Below are positions 1-8,258 of a stretch of DNA of 64,000 nucleotides, one piece after another. This DNA is from Chitinophaga rhizophila (lineage in GTDB: Bacteria > Bacteroidota > Bacteroidia > Chitinophagales > Chitinophagaceae). The position numbers and the translations under genes were made by a program. The notes beneath the pieces are model-generated. The model saw only the letters and a list, made by a program, of their open reading frames with translations, did no database searches and had not been told where the DNA came from. Location of the stretch: positions 62,001 through 126,000 of the forward strand of contig NZ_JAICCF010000004.1 of NCBI RefSeq assembly GCF_019492185.1, written 5' to 3'. Within the stretch, counting starts at the first letter, position 1. Every line of letters starts with the position of its first letter.

Positions 1-2496
1 GGTACTACGATATAATTCAAAGCCTGTTTCGTTGTTACTGTTATCAGACCAGTTTAGGTTCACTTTATTAAAAGCAACTGCTTTCGCGTTAAATGATACC
101 GGAGCACCAGGAGCGTTACCAGGATATGTCAGGGTATCGCCCAGATATTGATCAGGAATGTTTGTAAAACTGCTAACACCTATCGCTGTTGATCTCCAGC
201 GAAGATTCATAGTCTGTCCGCCAGTACCTTGAAAATAACCTATTGTGATGGGGTATACGCCTGCATTCAGGTTCATTGCAGCACTGCTAACCTGGGCGGT
301 ACCATGGCCACCGTCATTATTGACTGTAGGTGTACCACTGAAGCTATAAGGCATATTCAGCCACAGCCTGCTGCCATCATCAGAATTGGTGGCGAAATAA
401 TAAGTACCTGTTACCGGGATGGTGATAAAGCCAGTCCACAATATAGCATACCTGAGATCCTTGTTACGTACTGAAAGATCTACATTCAGCGTTCTGCCTG
501 TTTTTATCGGAGTCGCTGTATCGAAGTTGGGAAGTACCGTATAGGTGCCTTCATAGTATTTGTAGTTAAGACCTTTGTTGACCGTGGCAGCCGTCACCTG
601 GTTACTTGGTGGGGAACTGTTACCGGCAGCATCTTTCGCAATTACGTAGAAGCCGTATACTTTTCTTTCGGTCAGACCGTAGGTCACCATGGAAAGTTGT
701 GAACCGTCAACAGTGTAAGCTTTTGCATTGTTGACGTAGATTTCATATGCAGCAATTCCTACATCATCAGTAGAGGCTGTCCAGTTCAGTGTAACAGAGC
801 TGGTAGTAGTGGTCGCTATGGTCAGGTTGGTTGGCGCGGTAGGGCTGGAAGCATCTGTCTCGGTAGTTGCGCTTGCTTCAGCTGATACCGGACCTGCACC
901 GTTTGCATTTACCGGGCGTATGATGTAATAGTATTTTTTGTTGGAAGCTAATCCGTTGTCGGTAAAGGTAACCACATCTGCCGCTGTTTTACCTACCAGC
1001 TGGTAGCCGCTGCCTGCGGTAGCGGTGCGATAGATCTCAAAGCCGGTTTCGTTATTAGCCGGATTTGCTTTATCTGTCCAGTTTAATGTAAGCTGTGTCT
1101 GTGACGCTGGTGTAACAACCACACCGCTTACACCGTCAGGAAGGTTAGTACCTGCAGCACTAATTACTTTATAAGGGCTTGAGAAACTGCTGGCGCAACC
1201 AAATTGTTCAGTTACACGTGCGATATATTGACCAACACCTACCGTCAAAGTATTGGTGGTGCCAAGGTTTGTAGTGCTGCCCACCTGGCGCCATTCGTAG
1301 GATGCATATCCTTCGGGCAGTTTCAGGGTAACAGTGGTGCTGCCATCCGGAGCAGGAAGTACGTTGGTAGACAGACTGTCAATGGCTATTGGCGGAGTAA
1401 CAGTAGCTGCTTTCGTTTTGATGACAAGTGGGGTAGGGGAGAACTCCGTCCAGGGGCCGCCGGCCGTTCTGCGTACCCTTACCTTATATGTACCCAGTGA
1501 ATTGATCGTGATGCTATTTGACGTTGCACCAGGTATTGTTACATCGTCTTTCTGCCATTCATAGGCAGCGAAACCAGGCGCTATACCGGCAGTAATACTG
1601 AATGTTTCGCCAGGGCAAAATTCAGAACGTCCACCAAGTGGCCAAGGGTTCAGTACATTGACTCTGTTGATAAATGGAATAAAGTCAGCTTCGGCCCAGG
1701 CAGTGTTCCACGTACCGTGGCCAAGATTGGCGTAATAGCTGTATCTGAGATTACCGCCGGCATTGTCGATGGCGGCGACTACGTTATTGGCAGTATATGG
1801 TGCAGGGGCATTGTCCAAACCTCCCTGAAAGTACCACATAGCTGAATATTTTGTTTTATTGACATTTGTGCTGCTGCCATCTCCGGTGGAAATACCACTC
1901 ATAGGCAGTGCAGCGGCAAAAAGCTGCGGATAACGCTGGATAAAGGCCCAGGAACCATAACCACCGGCAGAAAGACCATTTACAGATATTCTGTTCAGAT
2001 CTCCTTTACATTGTACCGCCAGACTGTCCATTAGCTCTTTAATTGCGTCAAACTGGCCATTTCCCCATTGACCATCTGCTGTCTGTCCATAGAAGAGGAA
2101 ACCATCAAAATTGCCGTTATCAGTCTGTGTTTCGAAGTTTTGTCCACCGTGCTGCAACTGGTATTCGTTGTCATAAACGGTGCCGCCTTCACCACGTCCG
2201 TGAAGGAAGATAAATACGGGATATTTTTTACCGTCAGCAACATTATGCTGGTAGGATTTAGGGAATTTGAGGCGGAAGTTCAGACCTTTATAGAAGTAAC
2301 ATTTGAAATCTGAAGTATTCCAGCTTAAACGATTCGTTTTAACCCACTTCCCGATACGTCCATAGGCAGGAGCAGCAGGGGGAGCGGATGGGTTGTACAC
2401 AACAATGGGGTCTGCAGGGTTCAGGGCCTGCTGAGCATGAGCCGTGCCTGCAAAAAGCATCAAAATGCCGATAAGTAAGTGTACAGTTCTTTTCAT
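1..2496 (-). CDS. Secreted multidomain esterase with Ig/FN3/PA14 modules (3' end outside window)
   Basis: The frame opens with ATG at 2496 and runs off the window start, so at least 832 residues are present and the C-terminus is missing. A signal peptide (MKRTVHLLIGILMLFAGTAHAQ) leads into an alpha/beta-hydrolase domain of the polyhydroxybutyrate-depolymerase/prolyl-oligopeptidase-like type. It has FIFLHGRGEGG, a nucleophile elbow GLSAGG with Ser near residue 175, an Asp near 227 (GGLDN) and a His near 257 (LGHGTW). Two Ig-like segments (about 280-445), two FN3 domains (about 450-637), a PA14 domain (about 640-780) and the start of a third FN3 follow. Secretion and carbohydrate-ester hydrolysis are inferred from this architecture; the substrate is unknown. 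A type IX tail is expected beyond the window but not seen. The gene has its own promoter and a leader of about 235 nt. Confidence 0.85.
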   Translation of the reverse strand, partial: MKRTVHLLIGILMLFAGTAHAQQALNPADPIVVYNPSAPPAAPAYGRIGKWVKTNRLSWNTSDFKCYFYKGLNFRLKFPKSYQHNVADGKKYPVFIFLHGRGEGGTVYDNEYQLQHGGQNFETQTDNGNFDGFLFYGQTADGQWGNGQFDAIKELMDSLAVQCKGDLNRISVNGLSAGGYGSWAFIQRYPQLFAAALPMSGISTGDGSSTNVNKTKYSAMWYFQGGLDNAPAPYTANNVVAAIDNAGGNLRYSYYANLGHGTWNTAWAEADFIPFINRVNVLNPWPLGGRSEFCPGETFSITAGIAPGFAAYEWQKDDVTIPGATSNSITINSLGTYKVRVRRTAGGPWTEFSPTPLVIKTKAATVTPPIAIDSLSTNVLPAPDGSTTVTLKLPEGYASYEWRQVGSTTNLGTTNTLTVGVGQYIARVTEQFGCASSFSSPYKVISAAGTNLPDGVSGVVVTPASQTQLTLNWTDKANPANNETGFEIYRTATAGSGYQLVGKTAADVVTFTDNGLASNKKYYYIIRPVNANGAGPVSAEASATTETDASSPTAPTNLTIATTTTSSVTLNWTASTDDVGIAAYEIYVNNAKAYTVDGSQLSMVTYGLTERKVYGFYVIAKDAAGNSSPPSNQVTAATVNKGLNYKYYEGTYTVLPNFDTATPIKTGRTLNVDLSVRNKDLRYAILWTGFITIPVTGTYYFATNSDDGSRLWLNMPYSFSGTPTVNNDGGHGTAQVSSAAMNLNAGVYPITIGYFQGTGGQTMNLRWRSTAIGVSSFTNIPDQYLGDTLTYPGNAPGAPVSFNAKAVAFNKVNLNWSDNSNNETGFELYRST

Positions 2497-2737
2497 AAAA
2501 GAAATATATGTTATGGACAATCGGGGGTTAGCCCGGTAATTAGCCAGATACGAATAAGCCCAAAGCACCTAGTGCCGGTCAGATCAGAGGAGATGGTAAA
2601 ATTAGAATCGAGAAGACTAGAAATCGGTCAACTCTCAAGATTGGCTTTTATGTAGGATGAGGTTAGGAATTATATCACACCTGAAGCCTTCTTATATTAT
2701 AGATAAGGAATAAGCTTAGTGTACTCGGTTCAAGTTC
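2497..2737 (-). promoter_or_regulatory. Long 5' leader of the partial esterase gene
   Basis: About 240 nt separate the promoter box from the ATG at 2496, with no gene inside. The leader starts GGAACTTGAA directly after the -7 box. Near its 3' end it carries GTGCT, CTTATTCG and a small GGG-ctaa-CCC hairpin (2522-2536). The leader of the other large esterase gene (14034-14284) shows similar blocks in the same order. Confidence 0.4.
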
Positions 2738-2770
2738 CAAAAGTAAGTGTATATTTTTACAGTTGAACAA
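2738..2770 (-). promoter_or_regulatory. Bacteroidota promoter of the partial esterase gene
   Basis: The minus strand shows TTTG (2770-2767), a 21-bp spacer and TACTTTTG (2745-2738), matching the Bacteroidota -33 TTTG / -7 TAnnTTTG pattern. No -10 of the enterobacterial kind is needed. Confidence 0.6.
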
Positions 2771-2860
2771 ATTTTTAGCGAAAATCTGATTTTTCAAGGT
2801 GAATGCTATAAATCGATTCGTGAAATAATATTTGTCAACAGTAAGTGCAGGATTTCCCTG

Positions 2861-4051
2861 TTAGCCAACTGTCAACTGGCGCTGTGAACGATCCCATACT
2901 GCGGACTGTTTCTTTCTTAAAAACCTTCCGAAGCCCTGATACACGGCCACATTCATAAACACGAAGTAAAAAGGGATGTAAAACAATTTGCTCTTTACCT
3001 GGCGTTTTGCCAGCACGAATCCTGCGAAAGCCATGCCATAAAAGCCAAGCTGCGCTATTAAAAATATCCAATATATGAAAGGCGCGCCAGTAGCGCAAAG
3101 CAGTATATTGGTGATCAAAGCCAGCGCGAGGCAAAGTGGGGCAACTGTCCAGCGCGATACACGATGTGATACATACTGCCAGGTAATTTTGGGGTAACGA
3201 AAGATATTCAGCAGATCAAGCAAACGGCTCATAGATTGAAATCCTCCTGCTGCAATGCGTACTTTCCGCTTATATTCATCCTCCAGTGAGGCAGATGGGG
3301 TCTCCTGGGCATATGCATCCGGCGCATAGGCTACCCGGTAGCCCTTCTTGTTTATACCGAAAGATATCATGAAGTCATCCAGGATGGTATCCGCAGGAAT
3401 ATCCTCATATAATTCAGTACGTACGGCAAACAGTTCACCAGCCGCGCCCATGACGCTATACAGCTCTGCATCCCATTTTTTCAGCAGGGACTCGTATTTC
3501 CAGTACATGCCTTCGCCCGCACCTTCTGCCTCTGCCTGATCGGCTACGATGATCTTCTTTTCACCGGCTACTGCGCCAGTCTTCTCATCCCGGAAGTGAC
3601 GTGTAAGGCAAAGGAGTACGTCCTTATTTAATAAGGTGTTGGCATCTGAGAAAACAACAAAAGGTGTTTTCACATATTTCATGGCACGGTTAATTGCCAT
3701 GGTCTTGCCTCTGCGCTCAGGTTCATACAGGAGGGTAATCTGCGGATAAGACCTTATTATATTATTGGTATCGTCTGAAGAACCATCCGTTACAAAAACG
3801 ATCTGAACTTTGTCTGCAGGATAATTCAGTGAAAGCGTATTGGCGATTTTTTCCCTGATGAAAGCAGCTTCATTATAAGCAGCCACCATAAAGGTAACAG
3901 GTGGCAGGAAAGGGGCCTCGTCTACAACATATTGGGGTTTTACAAAAAAACGACGTACCTTGATTACTAGATATAGTAAAAGGCCATATCCGGCATAACT
4001 ATAAACTACCAGGAAAATACTGCACCAGAAAATAAATGAAACAACGGTCAT
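2861..4051 (-). CDS. Membrane-bound family 2 glycosyltransferase
   Basis: I place the start at ATG 4051 (396 residues). The open frame continues to a GTG at 4225, but the extra 58 residues are basic/hydrophobic junk before the expected TM helix. TM1 lies at residues 4-30. The GT-A domain follows, with VAAYNE (55-61), DGSSDD (89-94), SDAN (135-138), the acidic pair LDD (224-226) and an R-x-x-RW motif at 297-301. These are landmarks of processive or PgaC/cellulose-synthase-like GT2 enzymes. Two or three TM segments close the protein (about 302-370). It probably adds sugars to a lipid-linked or nascent polysaccharide at the inner membrane. It is transcribed away from the EPS operon starting at 4.5 kb, and the acceptor and sugar are unknown. 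Confidence 0.85.
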   Translation of the reverse strand: MTVVSFIFWCSIFLVVYSYAGYGLLLYLVIKVRRFFVKPQYVVDEAPFLPPVTFMVAAYNEAAFIREKIANTLSLNYPADKVQIVFVTDGSSDDTNNIIRSYPQITLLYEPERRGKTMAINRAMKYVKTPFVVFSDANTLLNKDVLLCLTRHFRDEKTGAVAGEKKIIVADQAEAEGAGEGMYWKYESLLKKWDAELYSVMGAAGELFAVRTELYEDIPADTILDDFMISFGINKKGYRVAYAPDAYAQETPSASLEDEYKRKVRIAAGGFQSMSRLLDLLNIFRYPKITWQYVSHRVSRWTVAPLCLALALITNILLCATGAPFIYWIFLIAQLGFYGMAFAGFVLAKRQVKSKLFYIPFYFVFMNVAVYQGFGRFLRKKQSAVWDRSQRQLTVG

Positions 4052-4225
4052 AATAAAAGTAATAATAGTAGTTAAGGGGTAAGCAGAGCGCCTGTAGCGT
4101 GTTACACAACAATCCATGTGCGGATGTTCGCAGCAAAAGTATAATAATTGTATATAACTTTTTACAGCCCCTCCTGTCGCAATGAAAAAAAAATAGTGCG
4201 TTGCCCTGCTGGAATACCCGTTCAC

Positions 4226-4491
4226 GATACTATTTTATGCATTCACCCAAAAAAAGCCGCCGTTTACGGAAAACATATTGGGAAATGAATAAAGTAATAT
4301 ATTTTTACATCGTTGCCATTTATATATAAGGCTACAAAACTTTTACAGCTTGCACTTATGAATTAGTTTCGTATTTTAGTACAAGTTTTTGAGAAACCAT
4401 ATTTGAGTCATTTCTTTCATATCCCCTGAGAAGCTGTTTTTTAAGTTCCAGTAAACCTTATCCAATTTAAAGCCATGATGTATTAATTCCG
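4226..4491. promoter_or_regulatory. Divergent intergenic region, no clear element
   Basis: This AT-rich 266-bp stretch lies between the divergent membrane glycosyltransferase and the receiver gene, so both promoters must be here. I could not pick a convincing TAnnTTTG box on either strand. No RNA gene or repeat is visible. Confidence 0.3.
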
Positions 4492-4932
4492 ATGCCCGAA
4501 ATGGTATTGGTCGTTTTAGAAAATTTAAATTGGTTATTTGTGAAAAAAACAGTTTTAATAATAGATGACAGTTTACCCATCCGATACTTACTAGAAGTGA
4601 TGTTAAACAGGACCTACAACGTTGTTTCAGCGTGTGATGGTCTGGCTGCCATGGCCTGGTTAAAAAACGGCAACATCCCCGATCTGGTAATCACTGATCT
4701 TCAGATGCCCAACATCAATGGATGGGAGCTTATCGAGTTCATGACCGAGAGCAATCTATACCAACACATTCCCCTGATGGTTCTTTCCGGCGTACATGAT
4801 ACCAAAGAGTCATTTGCCAACATCCGCACAGGAAATATCAAAACAATCATCAAAAAGCCTTTTGATCCGGTGATCTTACTGGATACAATTGATCATGTAT
4901 TGAAAGCACAGCATATACCTGCTTTCTCTTAA
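4492..4932 (+). CDS. Single-domain response regulator (receiver only)
   Basis: The protein is a CheY-like receiver with no output domain. It has the acidic pair in LIIDDS, a phospho-acceptor Asp in VITDLQMP, a Ser in MVLSG and the conserved Lys in IIKKPF, so it should be phosphorylatable. The upstream ATG at 4492 gives 146 residues. A GTG at 4540 would start the protein at KKTVLIIDD, which is the more usual N-terminus for this family, so the true start is uncertain. It is the first gene of the rightward EPS run and lies 53 bp before a sugar transferase whose N-terminus is itself receiver-like, which suggests control of exopolysaccharide synthesis by protein contact. That role is inference. 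Confidence 0.85.
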   Translation: MPEMVLVVLENLNWLFVKKTVLIIDDSLPIRYLLEVMLNRTYNVVSACDGLAAMAWLKNGNIPDLVITDLQMPNINGWELIEFMTESNLYQHIPLMVLSGVHDTKESFANIRTGNIKTIIKKPFDPVILLDTIDHVLKAQHIPAFS

Positions 4933-4985
4933 TATCTACATATTTATGATATCATCAGTATGTAACCATTAATTCCTTTGTTAGC

Positions 4986-6140
4986 ATGAATACATTTACT
5001 CCTGAACTGAGCGTATTGAAGAATGCGGCCCCAAAACAGTTTGAAGAACGTGAACAGACCTTGCCCCGACAAATTGTTGCCGACAGTAACATTGTATTGT
5101 TTGTAGGACAGCATATTGAAACTCCTGAACTGGAGTCACAGGGATATAAGTGTTTCTTCGCACAGGACTATGACACTGCCGTAGTTACCATTGAACAATT
5201 ACAATCTGTTTTCCGCAGAAAACCAGGTGTCATTATTTATAGGTCGCATACCGACAATCACAGAGGCCTGAATGCCTGGAAACAATTTTTCCAGCAGGAT
5301 AGCAGCTACGCCTGCATTCCATTCCTGTTGTATACGGCAGAAGTAACACCGGAAATGAAGGCCGCTGCCAAGCAGTACACCTTCATCGACGAAATCATCA
5401 CGGATCAGTGCCTGCCCAGACTTTCATCGAAAGTTGCCTTTATTAATAAATTTAAACAACTGAACGCTTTCCCTCCACTCACCGTGGTTGGCGGTAAAAG
5501 GAAACAAGATCACAAACGTACCGCTAACGCCGTTTTGAAAAGAGGTTTCGATATCATTGTTGCGGGAATCGCTTTACTCGTGATTAGCCCTATCTTATTG
5601 TTAATTGCAGCGATCATCAGACTTGAATCAAAAGGCCCCATCTTCTATGCCGCGCGACGCGCAGGTAAGAACTACCAGGTGTTTAAATTTTACAAGTTCA
5701 GAACGATGGTAGTTGATGCGGACAAAAAACTGCAGCAACTGCAGCACATGAACCAGTACAAAAGCGGTGACGGTCCCGTTTTCTACAAGGTATCAAATGA
5801 CCCGCGCGTAACGCGTTTCGGTGCCTTCCTCAGAAATACAAGCCTTGATGAGCTCCCGCAACTTTTTAATGTTTTGATAGGAGACATGTCTCTCGTTGGT
5901 AACAGACCTTTGCCTTTATACGAGGCATCTACACTGACCACCGATGACTGGGCTCAACGCTTCCTGGCACCGGCCGGCATCACAGGCCTGTGGCAGATCA
6001 GCAAAAGGGGTAAAAAGGAAATGTCTGCCCAGGAAAGAATTGCGCTGGACATTAACTACTCCAACCAGCATAGCTTCCGGTACGACATGTGGATCATGGC
6101 CAATACCCCCAAAGCACTAATACAAAAAGATAATGTGTAA
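4986..6140 (+). CDS. Polyprenyl-phosphate sugar-1-phosphate transferase with N-terminal pseudo-receiver
   Basis: Residues 183-384 form a bacterial sugar transferase (Bac_transf; WcaJ/RfbP type): a membrane segment at 188-212, the KFRTM motif at 237-241, RFGAFLRNTSLDELPQ (277-292) and GDMSLVGNRPL (299-309). Such enzymes move a sugar-1-phosphate from a nucleotide sugar to undecaprenyl phosphate, the first step of repeat-unit assembly. Residues 34-160 are predicted soluble and have receiver-like alternation of strands and helices. The acceptor-Asp position reads VIIYRSHTD and lacks the Asp, so it is probably a degenerate receiver rather than the usual four-TM CoA-binding-like N-terminus. The stop overlaps the next ATG by one base, which points to an operon. 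Confidence 0.85.
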   Translation: MNTFTPELSVLKNAAPKQFEEREQTLPRQIVADSNIVLFVGQHIETPELESQGYKCFFAQDYDTAVVTIEQLQSVFRRKPGVIIYRSHTDNHRGLNAWKQFFQQDSSYACIPFLLYTAEVTPEMKAAAKQYTFIDEIITDQCLPRLSSKVAFINKFKQLNAFPPLTVVGGKRKQDHKRTANAVLKRGFDIIVAGIALLVISPILLLIAAIIRLESKGPIFYAARRAGKNYQVFKFYKFRTMVVDADKKLQQLQHMNQYKSGDGPVFYKVSNDPRVTRFGAFLRNTSLDELPQLFNVLIGDMSLVGNRPLPLYEASTLTTDDWAQRFLAPAGITGLWQISKRGKKEMSAQERIALDINYSNQHSFRYDMWIMANTPKALIQKDNV

Positions 6141-7351
6141 TGATCTTTACGATTGAATTAATTTTACTTGTTTACCTGGCAGGTTGCGTATTCTTTAATC
6201 TGCTGTTTTCAATAGCCGGACGCCTCTTTCCAAGGAAAAGTAAAAATACCGCCGATACACTTACTTATAGCAGGATAGCTATTCTGATACCTGCATACAA
6301 GGAGGATGATGTTATCCTCTCCGCTGCACAGAGCTATGAAACGCTCAGTTACCCTGCAGATAAATTCGAAGTGATTGTCATTGCTGACTCGCTGCAGGAC
6401 GCTACTGTCAGCAGGTTACGAGGAGAAGGGATTACCGTAATACCGGTTTCTTTTACCAAAAGCACAAAAGCGAAGTCACTGAACGCCGCTTTCTCACAAC
6501 TTCAGGATGATCAGTACGATATGGCTATTATCGCTGATGCTGATAATATTCCAGCGCCTGATTTCCTGCAAAAGATAAATAGTTCTTTCCTGCAGGGACA
6601 CCAGGTAATACAAGCACAGCGCGTAGCTAAAAACCTCGATACGCCTTTCGCTATTCTCGATGCGGCCAATGAAATGATCGCTAATCATATTAATAGAAAA
6701 GGCGCTAACGCACTCGGATTGTCTGCCTCCATCATCGGTTCAGGTATCGCTTTTGAATACAAACTGATTAAACAGGCGCTCAAAGAAATAGAAGCTATCG
6801 GTGGTTTTGATAAAGTGCTCCAGCAGCTTGTTGTTGATAAAGGCTACCACATCCATTACCTGGAATCAGCACTTATCTTTGATGAGAAGGTAGAAAATGC
6901 GGCAGCCTTCGAGAATCAGCGTAAACGCTGGTTGTCCAGTCAGCTGGTTTACCTGCGCCAGTATTTTGGCAAAGGTTTCCGTGCCCTGCTAAAAGGACGT
7001 ATCGACTACTTTTATATGGCTGTCGGACAAAACATGCTGCTGCCACGTATGTTGCTCCTGGCTGGTGTGTGCTTTATGACATTCGTCTACCTGCTATTGG
7101 GCCATTACCTGACAATACCCTTCTACGCCTGGGCACTTACCCTCGCTGGGTTTGTTGTCAGCATGCTGCTGCCATTACCTGGTAAGTTTTATTCTAAATA
7201 TCTGCTGACTGTCATATTGAACCTTCCCCGTGTAGTTGGTATCATGCTCGCGCTGGTATTCAAACTCAAGGGTGCCAACAAGACGTTTATTCATACAAAA
7301 CATTCCAAAACAAGTATAGATAACCCACTGGTCAATGTCGCAGGAAAATAA
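6140..7351 (+). CDS. Membrane family 2 glycosyltransferase
   Basis: This 403-residue protein has an N-terminal TM helix (3-28) and a GT-A domain with LIPAYKE (49-55), a DADN metal-binding motif (133-136) and Q-x-x-RW at 260-264. C-terminal TM helices cover about 300-375. The Q-x-x-RW motif and flanking membrane segments suit a membrane glycosyltransferase acting on lipid-linked substrate at the cytoplasmic face. The start overlaps the previous stop by one base, and the 3' end overlaps the next gene by 17 bp, so translation is probably coupled along the EPS operon. Sugar specificity cannot be read from the sequence. Confidence 0.85.
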   Translation: MIFTIELILLVYLAGCVFFNLLFSIAGRLFPRKSKNTADTLTYSRIAILIPAYKEDDVILSAAQSYETLSYPADKFEVIVIADSLQDATVSRLRGEGITVIPVSFTKSTKAKSLNAAFSQLQDDQYDMAIIADADNIPAPDFLQKINSSFLQGHQVIQAQRVAKNLDTPFAILDAANEMIANHINRKGANALGLSASIIGSGIAFEYKLIKQALKEIEAIGGFDKVLQQLVVDKGYHIHYLESALIFDEKVENAAAFENQRKRWLSSQLVYLRQYFGKGFRALLKGRIDYFYMAVGQNMLLPRMLLLAGVCFMTFVYLLLGHYLTIPFYAWALTLAGFVVSMLLPLPGKFYSKYLLTVILNLPRVVGIMLALVFKLKGANKTFIHTKHSKTSIDNPLVNVAGK

Positions 7352-8258
7352 CATAGCACCGCTGGTATCCATCGTAACGGTCAACTATAACACAACTGCC
7401 GTTACCTGTGAATTGTTGCATTCCATCAGCAGCAATAGCTATCGTAATGTCGAAGTGATCGTTGTTGACAATGCTTCTGTCGAAGATCCTACTGCTGCAC
7501 TGCTCGAAGCCTATCCGGAGGTGAAGGTGATCAGAAGCGCTACCAATAAAGGTTTTGCCGGAGGTAATAACCTGGGTATCGTAGCCGCTACCGGCGCTTA
7601 TATATTCCTTGTCAATAACGACACAGAATTTACTGACGGACTGATAGAAGGACTGGTTGAAGTATTCCATCAGCACCCGGACGCCGGAATGGTAAGCCCG
7701 AAATTCCATTACTTCTTTCATAAAGGTACCATTGAATATGCCGGCTACCAGTCTGTGGACGTTTTCACCGGCCGTAACAGTATGATCGGTTGTAAAGAGG
7801 CAGACCAGGGTCAGTACGATCAGCTGTCATCCACCAATTACGCTCATGGCGGTGGTATGATGACTACAGCTGCGGTACTGAAAGACGTAGGACTCATGCC
7901 GGAAGTATATTTTCTTTACTACGAAGAATTTGACTGGTGCGAGCAGTTTAAACGCAAAGGATATAAGATCTACTATCAGTATAAATCGCTTATCTACCAT
8001 AAAGAATCAATGACCACGGGTAAAAACAGTCCGTTAAAGACGTATTACCTGACCAGGAACAGAATACTGTTCATGCGCAGAAACGTGGCGTTACCGAACC
8101 GAATCATCTTTTTACTGTACCTGACGCTGTTTACCATTCCCAAGAATACGTTACAATTTTTGCTAAAAAGAGAGAAAGAACATTTGAAAGCTTTCTGGAA
8201 AGGCATTATCTGGAACGTAAAACATCGTCAACTAAATTTAATACCATGTGTGGCATAG
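7335..8258 (+). CDS. Rhamnosyltransferase-like GT2 glycosyltransferase
   Basis: The 307-residue protein looks like the WbbL/RfbF branch of GT2: SIVTVNYNT near residue 14, VVDNAS near 52, NKGFAGGNN near 73 and the metal-binding NNDTEF near 95. No long N-terminal membrane anchor is seen; a hydrophobic stretch near 255-275 may attach it to the membrane. Transfer of rhamnose or a related deoxysugar is the usual annotation for this branch, but the sugar is not proven. The gene overlaps its upstream neighbour by 17 bp and the downstream amidotransferase by 13 bp. Confidence 0.82.
   Translation: MSQENNIAPLVSIVTVNYNTTAVTCELLHSISSNSYRNVEVIVVDNASVEDPTAALLEAYPEVKVIRSATNKGFAGGNNLGIVAATGAYIFLVNNDTEFTDGLIEGLVEVFHQHPDAGMVSPKFHYFFHKGTIEYAGYQSVDVFTGRNSMIGCKEADQGQYDQLSSTNYAHGGGMMTTAAVLKDVGLMPEVYFLYYEEFDWCEQFKRKGYKIYYQYKSLIYHKESMTTGKNSPLKTYYLTRNRILFMRRNVALPNRIIFLLYLTLFTIPKNTLQFLLKREKEHLKAFWKGIIWNVKHRQLNLIPCVA

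Noticed and set aside
2719..2740. tRNA-like T-loop, GGTTCAAGTTCC, near 2728
   Set aside because: No acceptor stem, anticodon arm or CCA context surrounds it; it is the start of the esterase leader read from the other strand.
4052..4225. Upstream extension of the membrane glycosyltransferase to GTG 4225
   Set aside because: The extra residues lack family similarity, have no coding character and precede the first TM helix expected at the protein start.
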